64,000 nt of DNA from JAJCYL01 sp963664285 (GTDB lineage: Bacteria; Bacteroidota; Bacteroidia; Cytophagales; Cyclobacteriaceae), in NCBI GenBank assembly GCA_963664285.2, contig CAXXNX010000075.1, positions 4,198 through 68,197 on the forward strand. Reading direction: 5' to 3'. Each line of letters begins with the position of its first letter. The first letter of the stretch is position 1. The translations under genes were made by a program, and so were the position numbers. Shown here one piece after another: positions 18,065 through 26,514 of the stretch. The notes under the pieces are model-generated. The model did not search any database, was not told the DNA's origin, and worked only from the letters and a program-made list of their open reading frames with translations.

Positions 18065-19685
18065 CCCGAAAAATTCATAGTAGACAATAAAAAACAGGCA
18101 TAAATTGCTTATATTGAGATAGTTAGACAACAAAATAAGCAATTAATTTATGCCTGAATATAAGGAAAAAGATACCGTATTTTATCGAGGAAAACAAGCT
18201 TTTAAATTTGATTTTTCAGCATCAGCGATTAGCTCAGACGGAGCGATATTGTTAAGTGAAAAAGTAGAGAGAAAGACTGGTCTATTAAAAAGCTTCGCCG
18301 CACTGATTCCTGACTATCGAAACCCCTTTTTTATCGAATACACTTATGAAGAAATGCTTCGCCAACGGGTGTTTTTAATGATGCAGGGCTATCAGGATTG
18401 CAATGACGAACAAAAACTCCGAGAGGATCCGGTGATCCGTAAAGTACTAGATAGCGGATTATGTTCCCAGCCTACTTTAAGTCGATTTGAAAACAAGGCC
18501 GATCGGAGTCTGATCTACCAGATGAGTCAATGGTTTGTAGACCGTTATGTAGAGGAGTTGAAAGAGAAGACTGGTCAAATCATCATTGATGTAGATGGTA
18601 CCGATGACCCTACTCATGGATCCCAACAACTCAGTTTGTATAATGGCTATTATGGACAGACTATGTACCATGAGTTGTTCTTTAAGGACGGGAACACCGG
18701 TCAGGTCATTTTACCAGTACTACGTCCGGGCAATTGTCACTCCAACAAATGGTTTGTGGCCTTATTGAAAAGGATTGTCATTAAAATCAGAAAAAAACTG
18801 CCCTCAGTAAAGATCCTTATTCGAGCGGATAGTGGCTTTTCAGGAGCATCTTTTTATCGGATAGCTAAGCAGTTTGACCTTCAATTTTGTTTAGGTATTA
18901 GTAGTAATGAAGTTTTAAAGACTTTTACCAAACAGACTATCATTGAAGTAAAAAAGGAATATGCTTCAAAAATCATCAAACATCAAGAGTTTGTTGGCCC
19001 GTTTACTTACCAGGCCAAAAGCTGGGATCGTTCTGAAAAGCTGTACGCCAAAGTGGAGTCTACCGGAAAAGGAATGAATGTCCGTTACTTTGTGAGCAAC
19101 TTTGAAGCGATGACCGCTCAACAGATTTACTTTGATTTTTATGTCAAGCGAGGTGATGCCAGTGAAAATCGAATAAAGGAACTCAAAAACATGACTTATT
19201 CCGACCGGCTTTCCTGTCATCGCTACTGGGCCAATTTCATGCGTTTAATCATCGCTACCCTCTGTTATGAAATGTTCCGGCAGATTAAATTATTAATTGC
19301 CAAAACAAAACACCACTTTGCTAAACGATGGCAAGTGGACAATATCCGGCTTTACCTGATGAAGGTTGGGGCGTGCCTGAAAGAAAGGAAAAGATCATTG
19401 ACAATACAATTCTCAAGAGCCTTTAGATATCAATACCTGCTGGGCGATTTGCTTACGGTGAACTGACCGATCAGTTAAACAGTTTAGTTTAATCAAAAAA
19501 ATGTTCTTCCATAAGAACACAATAGAGCTTTGACTGAAAATTGAAAAATTCTAACAAAAAAACGCTCTAATGTCCTTTGAAATCCAGAAACCTGGTTGAT
19601 CTTCAAATTAATACATACACTCCAATCAAAAATAGTTAGCAACCCATTATTAATCCCAAAATTGGTGGCCTATGAATAATGCGGG
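18065..19685 (+). mobile_element. IS1380-type element, copy D (full)
   Basis: A 1621-bp copy. The left flank is CTAA (18061-18064) while the right flank TTAA (19686-19689) belongs to copy E. The two flanks therefore do not form a target duplication. D probably formed by insertion into E, followed by recombination between the shared left parts. 3' tract subtype agtttaatc, like copies G and H. Confidence 0.93.
18150..19466 (+). CDS. IS1380 family transposase (copy D)
   Basis: Intact 438-residue transposase identical to copy B at protein level, with the start-codon hairpin upstream. Probably functional. Confidence 0.95.
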   Translation: MPEYKEKDTVFYRGKQAFKFDFSASAISSDGAILLSEKVERKTGLLKSFAALIPDYRNPFFIEYTYEEMLRQRVFLMMQGYQDCNDEQKLREDPVIRKVLDSGLCSQPTLSRFENKADRSLIYQMSQWFVDRYVEELKEKTGQIIIDVDGTDDPTHGSQQLSLYNGYYGQTMYHELFFKDGNTGQVILPVLRPGNCHSNKWFVALLKRIVIKIRKKLPSVKILIRADSGFSGASFYRIAKQFDLQFCLGISSNEVLKTFTKQTIIEVKKEYASKIIKHQEFVGPFTYQAKSWDRSEKLYAKVESTGKGMNVRYFVSNFEAMTAQQIYFDFYVKRGDASENRIKELKNMTYSDRLSCHRYWANFMRLIIATLCYEMFRQIKLLIAKTKHHFAKRWQVDNIRLYLMKVGACLKERKRSLTIQFSRAFRYQYLLGDLLTVN

Positions 19686-19689
19686 TTAA

Positions 19690-20470
19690 GGACGGGAACA
19701 CCGGTCAGGTCATTTTACCAGTACTACGTCCGGGCAATTGTCACTCTAACAAATGGTTTGTGGCCTTATTGAAAAGGATTGTCATTAAAATCAGAAAAAA
19801 ACTGCCCTCAGTAAAGATCCTTATTCGAGCGGATAGTGGCTTTTCAGGAGCATCTTTTTATCGGATAGCTAAGCAGTTTGACCTTCAATTTTGTTTAGGT
19901 ATTAGTAGTAATGAAGTTTTAAAGACTTTTACCAAACAGACTATCATTGAAGTAAAAAAGGAATATGCTTCAAAAATCATCAAACATCAAGAGTTTGTTG
20001 GCCCGTTTACTTACCAGGCCAAAAGCTGGGATCGTTCTGAAAAGCTGTACGCCAAAGTGGAGTCTACCGGAAAAGGAATGAATGTCCGTTACTTTGTGAG
20101 CAACTTTGAAGCGATGACCGCTCAACAGATTTACTTTGATTTTTATGTCAAGCGAGGTGATGCCAGTGAAAATCGAATAAAGGAACTCAAAAACATGACT
20201 TATTCCGACCGGCTTTCCTGTCATCGCTACTGGGCCAATTTCATGCGTTTAATCATCGCTACCCTCTGTTATGAAATGTTCCGGCAGATTAAATTATTAA
20301 TTGCCAAAACAAAACACCACTTTGCTAAACGATGGCAAGTGGACAATATCCGGCTTTACCTGATGAAGGTTGGGGCGTGCCTGAAAGAAAGGAAAAGATC
20401 ATTGACAATACAATTCTCAAGAGCCTTTAGATATCAATACCTGCTGGGCGATTTGCTTACGGTGAACTGA
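19690..20470 (+). pseudogene. IS1380 transposase, 5'-truncated (copy E)
   Basis: The C-terminal 260 residues of the transposase from KDGNTGQVILPV on; the first ~178 residues including the first catalytic Asp are missing. The right end of copy D happens to supply an in-frame ATG (ATG CGG GTT AAG at 19679), so a 263-residue protein could be made, but it lacks one acid of the triad. Confidence 0.9.
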
Positions 20471-20689
20471 CCGATCAGTTAAACAGTTTGGTTTAATCAA
20501 AAAAATGTTCTTCCATAAGAACACAATAGAGCTTTGACTGAAAATTGAAAAATTCTAACAAAAAAACGCTCTAATGTCCTTTGAAATCCAGAAACCTGGT
20601 TGATCTTCAAATTAATACATACACTCCAATCAAAAATAGTTAGCAACCCATTATTAATCCCAAAATTGGTGGCCTATGAATAATGCGGG
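19690..20689 (+). mobile_element. IS1380-type element, copy E (3' part only)
   Basis: Exactly 1000 bp of the element, from the internal TTAA in the codons for FFKDGN to the right end. This is the same internal TTAA at which copy G sits in copy F. One base differs early on (tcactctaac for tcactccaac). The right flank is TTAT (20690-20693), not TTAA or CTAA, so it does not match the left flank of copy D. 3' tract subtype ggtttaatc. Confidence 0.93.
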
Positions 20690-20839
20690 TTATTGTTTTC
20701 GAGTTTTTCACGCTTCTTCCGTGATATCCCATTTTCTTCCATTTCATAGAATATTAATTGTAACCAGTTTATGAAAATTTGGGCAACTTGTAAAGTTTCA
20801 GGAAAGATAGTTTCTTAGGATTCTCCGCCAACTAACCAT

Positions 20840-21175
20840 TTAATCAGTACAATCTACCTCCAAAGGAACTGAACCATCAGGTTGAACCAGGGTAGTTTCA
20901 CCTTCGTCATCCGGAACGCCTGGTGTCAATACTTCTGAAATAAATGGACCGATTTGACGTGGCGGAAAATTCACCACACATAGCACCAATTTGGTATGCA
21001 ATTGCGCTTTGGAGTAATGCTTGGCTACTTGGGCTGATGACTTTTTAAACCCGATTTCATCACCGAAATCAATGGTTAATTTATAGGCCGGCTTTCTTGC
21101 TTCCGGAAAGTCCTTCACCTCTACAATCTGCCCAACACGAATGTCAAGTTTATTAAAATCGTCGATAGTAGCCAT
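20840..21175 (-). CDS. csaA: tRNA-binding protein / chaperone CsaA
   Basis: 111 residues matching CsaA, a homodimeric OB-fold tRNA-binding protein related to the C-terminal domain of MetRS and reported as a secretion chaperone. The signature is clear: FNKLDIRVGQIVEVKDFPEA, KPAYKLTIDFGDEIGFKKSS, VLCVVNFPPRQIGPFISEVL, with full usual length (~110). It lies downstream of dnaE on the same strand with a 57-bp gap. Its 3' end is 150 bp from IS1380 copy E. That 150 bp holds a partly open minus-strand frame (FPETLQVAQIFINWLQLIFY), maybe the start of a gene cut by the IS. Confidence 0.92.
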   Translation of the reverse strand: MATIDDFNKLDIRVGQIVEVKDFPEARKPAYKLTIDFGDEIGFKKSSAQVAKHYSKAQLHTKLVLCVVNFPPRQIGPFISEVLTPGVPDDEGETTLVQPDGSVPLEVDCTD

Positions 21176-21232
21176 GATTAGATAGAATATTGAACTTCTG
21201 GAATTCCAACACTACCAAATGGTATAATGGAA

Positions 21233-24200
21233 TTATGCCAATAATTTGCAATCCACTTCGGCTATTCTTTTTACCTTTTCAAGGAATTCATTGCTGGGAT
21301 CTACATTGTATTTTCGGGATAACATTTCAACCTGAATATTCTTTTGTCTGTCGGTCACATTGATTTTCAAGGGCATCTTACCGTGGAACTCCTTGGAGAC
21401 ATTTTCCAGATCGTTGACCAGTTGTTCGTTCAAACCATCGAGTTCGATGTCTAATCGAAGCCCTTTGGTCATTTTGTCCCTTACCTCCGACAGGTGCATG
21501 ATGTTCAGAATTTTCAACTCATTCTCATCCTTATTTCTCCATGAAGGTACTAGTGATGCCTGGATAAAAAGAAACCAACCTGATTCTAGGTATTTTTTAT
21601 AGTTCAAATAATCACTGGAAAAGAGGAAAAATGTGTGGGATTCTCGGTAGTCTTCAATAGTCAGTGTGCCAAAAGGTTTTCCGGTCCTTGTGGTACGATG
21701 AGCTACGTTGGTGACAATTCCACCAATACGAATCACTTTTTTGGTGGCTAGTGTAACAAGGTCTTTCAGTTCGGCGACCTTTGTATTGCAAAAATGATCT
21801 AATTCCAATTTGAATTGATCTAGCGGATGACCTGTTATATATAGCCCCACCACATCCCGTTCAATATTCAATTTCTCAATTTCACCATACGGTTCGACCG
21901 GTTGAACCCTTGGCTTCATTATTTCCTCATCTGAAGCACTCCCAAAAAGTGAAACCTGGGCGCTGTTCCTCTCAGCTACTATCTTTTCAGCATATTTAAT
22001 GGCCATCTCGATAAGGGAAGACTCACTTTCATTGGAGGAGACTAGGTATTGATGCCGATGATAATCCTTGAAGCAATCAAAAGCGCCTGACATGGCCAGG
22101 CATTCAAAAGTTTTCTTGTTGACTGATTTTTGATACAGCCTTTCCGAAAAGTCGAATATGTCTTTATAAACTCCGTTCGCTTCACGTTCCTCTATGATTG
22201 CTGCGACAGCTGCTTCACCGGTTCCTTTGATGGCCCCCAGCCCAAAACGGATCTCACCTTTTTTATTCACCTGGAAATCAGTATATGATTCGTTGACATG
22301 GGGTCCGAGTACTTTAAGACCAATACTTCGGCATTCTTCCATGAAGAAGCCCACTTTGTCAATATTGCTTTGGTTGTGGGTCAATACCGCTGACATGTAT
22401 TCAGCCGGATAATTTGCCTTAAGGTAGGCGGTGTGATAGGCTACAATTGAATAGCAGGTGGAATGGGACTTGTTAAATGCATAAGCGGCAAAAGCCTCCC
22501 AGTCACCCCAGATCTTTTTCGCTTTTTCCTCCGAAATTCCATTCTTGTCACATCCTTCAAGAAATTTCGGTTTTAGGGCATCGATGATCTCTTTCTTCTT
22601 CTTGCCCATACCCTTACGGAGCGAGTCCGCTTCACCCTTGGTAAATCCTGCCAGTTTTTGAGAGAGCAGCATTACCTGCTCCTGGTATACAGTGATTCCG
22701 TAGGTTTCTGCTAGAAATTCTTCCATTTCAGGCGCATCGTAGGAGATTTCTTCCCGGCCGTGTTTTCGGTTAATGAAATTGGGGATGTATTCCATCGGGC
22801 CGGGTCTGTAAAGGGCATTCATAGCAATCAGATCCTGAAAGCGGTCGGGCTTTAAGCCCCTCAGATATTTTTGCATTCCGGCTGACTCGAACTGGAAAGT
22901 GCCGTTGGTTTCACCTCTTTGATAAAGTTCGTAGGTCTTTTGATCGTCTAGTGGGATATTATCCTCTTCGATCTTTATTCCATGCTTTTTATTCACATTG
23001 GCGATGGCAGTTTTAATGACGGAGAGGGTTTTGAGGCCAAGGAAATCCATCTTTAGCATGCCAGCGCTTTCAACCACACTGTTGTCAAACTGGGTCACTA
23101 AGAGATCTGATTCTTTAGCAGTGGCAACCGGAATATACTTGGTAATGTCATCGGGAGTAATTATCACCCCACAGGCATGGGTACCGGTGCTCCTCACAGA
23201 TCCCTCTATCACTTCTGCTTGCTTTATCACGTGACCTTTAAGGTCGTCACCTTTTTTGAGTTGCGCCAGCTCAGGAACCTCTTCATATGCTTTGATCAAT
23301 GTCGTACCAGGTCTTTCAGGAACTAGTTTGGCGATGGCATCTGTTTCCGGTAAAGACAATTCCATCACCCTGCCCGCGTCACGGATAGATGATTTTGCGG
23401 CCATGGTGCCATAAGTAATAATCTGCGCCACCTGGTTGAAGCCGTATTTGTCAATGACATACTTCAACACCTTATCTCTTCCCTCGTCGTCAAAGTCAAT
23501 ATCTATATCAGGGAGAGAGACACGATCGGGATTGAGAAATCTCTCAAACAGCAGATTATAGGCAATCGGATCAACATTGGTGATGCGGATGCAGTAGGCA
23601 ACTGCAGATCCGGCAGCTGAACCACGTCCCGGCCCTACTGAAACGCCCATTTCGCGGGCTTTCGACGTAAAGTCCTGAACAATCAGAAAATAGCCCGGAT
23701 AGCCGGTTTTCTCGATTGTTTCTAATTCAAAATTCAGCCGTTCTTCAATTTCCGGGGTTACCGGATCGTATCTTTTCTTTGCACCTTCCAGGGCCAGGTG
23801 CCGGAGGTAAGCATTTTCTCCTCGCTTGCCACCGTCCTTTTCATCTTCAGCATTCACAAACTCTTTTGGAATATCATATTTTGGGAGTAGCACCGCACGT
23901 TCCAGTTTGTAGTCTTCTATTTTATCCACCAATGCTGTGATGTTCTCAACTGCCTCCGGAACGTCAGCGAAGAGTTCCTTCATTTCATCCTGCGATTTGA
24001 AGTAAAACTCATGATTGGGGAATCCTATGCGAAATCCACGACCCCTCCCCACCGGATTACTGACACGCTCATTCTCCTTGATACAAAGCAGGACGTCATG
24101 AGCTGTTGCATCATTTTTTTCCAGGTAATAAACATCATTGGAAGCAAGAACCTTTACGCCGTATTTCTGTGCGAAAGAATACAGTACCTCATTCAGCTGA

Positions 24201-25459
24201 TTTTCTTCCTCAAGGCTATGACGTATTAATTCAACATAAAAGTCATCTTCGAAAAGGTCGAGCCACCACTGAAATGCCTTCTCAGCCTGGGTTTCACCCA
24301 CATTGAGAATTAATGAAGGAATTTCAGCAGTAAGACTACCAGACAACGCAATAAGATTGGAACGGTATTCCTTGACCAGCTCTTTGTCAATCCTGGGAAA
24401 CAGGCCGTAAAGGCCTTTGATGAAGCCTAAGGAGCTGAGTTTGGCCAAATTGTGATAACCTTTTTTATTTTTAGCAAGTAGTACCTGGGTATACCTGCGA
24501 TCCGGATTGTCTTTCGTGAACCGGGTGATTTTTCTGTCATTGGAGAGATAGAATTCGCAACCAACGATTGGTTTGATCCCTTGCCTATGAGCATCTCTAA
24601 CGAATTGAAAAGCACCGAACATGTTACCCAAATCAGTAAGAGCTACTGCTGGCATACCGGCCTCCTTCGTTTTGCTGATAAGACCGGATATATTGGGAGT
24701 AGCCTGTAAAACAGAATATTGCGAGTGGACATGCAAGTGGGAGAAATCCCCTTTTATATCATGTATGTCAACCCTGGATTCACCAAGACTACCACTTGCT
24801 TTATTGATCTTATGAACAAAATTTGCATCGTCTAACAGAGGCGCTTCATAGTCAATTTCATTTACTCCGGTACCATCCGCTGGTTTTAGAACTCCTTCCT
24901 TGATTAGTCCAAAAAAACATTTGGCCGTTCCATGTACATCATAAGAGGCATCATGAGCATCCTCGAATGATTCGCCAAACAATTTTTCATAAAGCTCAAT
25001 CAATTTAGGGGCTTTCAATTTGCCACCTAAACCGCCTTCCAATTGGCAGTAATCAATCGAAACCCGGGAAGTATCAACTGTAGGCAGATCAAGTAAGATG
25101 GAACTTACTTCTTTTCTGAGGAATTCAGCGCCAATGATCTTGTTATCAAATTCAATGTTATGCCCGACTATTTCCTTCGCTTGCTCAAGATCAGTATTAA
25201 AAATCCCCAGTACTTCTTTTAAATCATACCCCTCTTTTAGTGCCCTATCGGTTGAAATACCGTGGATTTTTTGCGCATTAAAGGGTATAGTGAAACCCTC
25301 CGGTTTAATGATATAGTTTCCCGAAGTCATAAGTTCTCCCTTTGACCCGTGAAGCTGCCATCCCAGTTGAACCAACCTTGGCCAGTTCTCTAAATCTTCA
25401 ACCGGAGCTGTATAGTTGTGAGGGAGGCCGGTGGTTTCAGTGTCAAAAATTAGGTACAT
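21233..25459 (-). CDS. dnaE: DNA polymerase III subunit alpha with N-terminal exonuclease domain
   Basis: A 1408-residue replicative polymerase. Residues 1-180 are a DEDDh 3'-5' exonuclease (FDTETTG at 4-10, GHNIEFDNKIIG near 100, HDASYDV near 165), the proofreading domain fused to DnaE as in several Bacteroidota. A PHP domain follows (HLHVHSQYSVL near 242). The C-family polymerase core has GPGRGSAAGSAVAYC and the catalytic PDIDIDFDD near 645, then the fingers, helix-hairpin-helix and an OB domain (IRIGGIVTNVAHRT, TLTIEDYRES). It synthesises the chromosome with the clamp. The gene is intact in a window where many are not, fitting its essential role. It starts with ATG, 57 bp upstream of csaA. 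Confidence 0.97.
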   Translation of the reverse strand: MYLIFDTETTGLPHNYTAPVEDLENWPRLVQLGWQLHGSKGELMTSGNYIIKPEGFTIPFNAQKIHGISTDRALKEGYDLKEVLGIFNTDLEQAKEIVGHNIEFDNKIIGAEFLRKEVSSILLDLPTVDTSRVSIDYCQLEGGLGGKLKAPKLIELYEKLFGESFEDAHDASYDVHGTAKCFFGLIKEGVLKPADGTGVNEIDYEAPLLDDANFVHKINKASGSLGESRVDIHDIKGDFSHLHVHSQYSVLQATPNISGLISKTKEAGMPAVALTDLGNMFGAFQFVRDAHRQGIKPIVGCEFYLSNDRKITRFTKDNPDRRYTQVLLAKNKKGYHNLAKLSSLGFIKGLYGLFPRIDKELVKEYRSNLIALSGSLTAEIPSLILNVGETQAEKAFQWWLDLFEDDFYVELIRHSLEEENQLNEVLYSFAQKYGVKVLASNDVYYLEKNDATAHDVLLCIKENERVSNPVGRGRGFRIGFPNHEFYFKSQDEMKELFADVPEAVENITALVDKIEDYKLERAVLLPKYDIPKEFVNAEDEKDGGKRGENAYLRHLALEGAKKRYDPVTPEIEERLNFELETIEKTGYPGYFLIVQDFTSKAREMGVSVGPGRGSAAGSAVAYCIRITNVDPIAYNLLFERFLNPDRVSLPDIDIDFDDEGRDKVLKYVIDKYGFNQVAQIITYGTMAAKSSIRDAGRVMELSLPETDAIAKLVPERPGTTLIKAYEEVPELAQLKKGDDLKGHVIKQAEVIEGSVRSTGTHACGVIITPDDITKYIPVATAKESDLLVTQFDNSVVESAGMLKMDFLGLKTLSVIKTAIANVNKKHGIKIEEDNIPLDDQKTYELYQRGETNGTFQFESAGMQKYLRGLKPDRFQDLIAMNALYRPGPMEYIPNFINRKHGREEISYDAPEMEEFLAETYGITVYQEQVMLLSQKLAGFTKGEADSLRKGMGKKKKEIIDALKPKFLEGCDKNGISEEKAKKIWGDWEAFAAYAFNKSHSTCYSIVAYHTAYLKANYPAEYMSAVLTHNQSNIDKVGFFMEECRSIGLKVLGPHVNESYTDFQVNKKGEIRFGLGAIKGTGEAAVAAIIEEREANGVYKDIFDFSERLYQKSVNKKTFECLAMSGAFDCFKDYHRHQYLVSSNESESSLIEMAIKYAEKIVAERNSAQVSLFGSASDEEIMKPRVQPVEPYGEIEKLNIERDVVGLYITGHPLDQFKLELDHFCNTKVAELKDLVTLATKKVIRIGGIVTNVAHRTTRTGKPFGTLTIEDYRESHTFFLFSSDYLNYKKYLESGWFLFIQASLVPSWRNKDENELKILNIMHLSEVRDKMTKGLRLDIELDGLNEQLVNDLENVSKEFHGKMPLKINVTDRQKNIQVEMLSRKYNVDPSNEFLEKVKRIAEVDCKLLA

Positions 25460-25693
25460 GATCGATAAGGGAATTGAGACTTAAAAATAGATCGGAGGTC
25501 ATGCCCCTCAAAGGATAAATTGAACAACTTATCCACATTAGTTCGGTTTTTATCAATTTCCGGCCAAAGACATGTTTGTGAAGTAATGAATGTTCATTTT
25601 TGTGTGAAGTTGGATACCCCGTTTGCTTCGATTTGTTTATATCGGAGAGTAATTCGTTATAATTGTGGTCCATAGTTAAATCTGTTTTCAAAC

Positions 25694-26218
25694 TTGTCTG
25701 ATGTCAAAGACTTATCGGGTGGTGAATTTAATTTGAGCACTTTTAAGGAATTGTTTGATCAGTATTTCAAGCAAGTGAAGAATTTTATTTACTACAAATT
25801 GGGAGATGTAGATGCCGCTGAGGACATTGCACAGGAGTGTTTTGTGAAAGTTTGGGAGAATCGCCAGAAAGTTAAACCGGAATCTGCAAAAAGTTATCTC
25901 TATACGATAGCTAATAACCTTACAATTAATCAGTTAAAACGACAGAAGGTCATTTACAAGTTCCTGAGCCGTAAATCAAGACTCGAACATAATGAGAATC
26001 CGCAATTCCAAATGGAAATGGATGAATTTGATAGACACCTGCAGAACGCCATCGCCAGTCTTTCAGAAAAGCAGCGCATGGTATTCCTTATGAACAGAAT
26101 TGATAATCTCACCTATGCCGAAATTGCAGATCAATTGGGAATTTCTGTGAAAGCGGTGGAAAAACGCATGACAGGGGCTCTTGCCACTTTAAGATCAACT
26201 ATCACACAAAAGATATAG
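25694..26218 (+). CDS. ECF sigma factor (FecI-like)
   Basis: A 174-residue extracytoplasmic-function sigma factor. Region 2 is FDQYFKQVKNFIYYKLGDVD followed by AAEDIAQECFVKVWENR; region 4 is LSEKQRMVFLMNRIDNLTYA and EIADQLGISVKAVEKRM. It directs RNA polymerase to promoters of a target operon when released by its anti-sigma partner. The start used is TTG at 25694 (no nearby in-frame ATG). In the ancestral layout it was followed directly by fecR and the TonB receptor; a MITE and an ISNCY-type element now separate it from fecR by 2.3 kb. Confidence 0.9.
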   Translation: MSDVKDLSGGEFNLSTFKELFDQYFKQVKNFIYYKLGDVDAAEDIAQECFVKVWENRQKVKPESAKSYLYTIANNLTINQLKRQKVIYKFLSRKSRLEHNENPQFQMEMDEFDRHLQNAIASLSEKQRMVFLMNRIDNLTYAEIADQLGISVKAVEKRMTGALATLRSTITQKI

Positions 26219-26337
26219 TGGTGCCCTAAAACAGATGATAATTGCTGTCTGCAAGACATTCAGGATTATTCCCCACGATTTTGGTGATTACTGCTCCTTA
26301 CGTTTAACATATTTTGCTTAAATTGGGGTAGCTAATT

Positions 26338-26510
26338 AGTGTCTCTAAGAAAACACACCTAAATTAAAAATTATTCTTATGGTTGATCTTTCCATTTTTT
26401 CTAATCGATTGATACTCAGGTATTAACTCATAGAAAGAAAATGAAAATCTCATCCATAATAATTCATTTTATATATTTTGCTTAAATTGGGCTGTTTTCT
26501 TAGAGACACT
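26338..26510 (+). mobile_element. MITE 2 (173 bp, ISNCY-like ends)
   Basis: Ends AGTGTCTCTAAGAAAACA / TGTTTTCTTAGAGACACT, flanked by AATT on both sides (26334-26337, 26511-26514). It is 9 bp longer than MITE 1 and 3 because its right half contains a 19-nt stretch identical to flanking DNA at 26309-26327. No ORF. The right AATT is shared with the ISNCY element that follows. Confidence 0.9.
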
Positions 26511-26514
26511 AATT

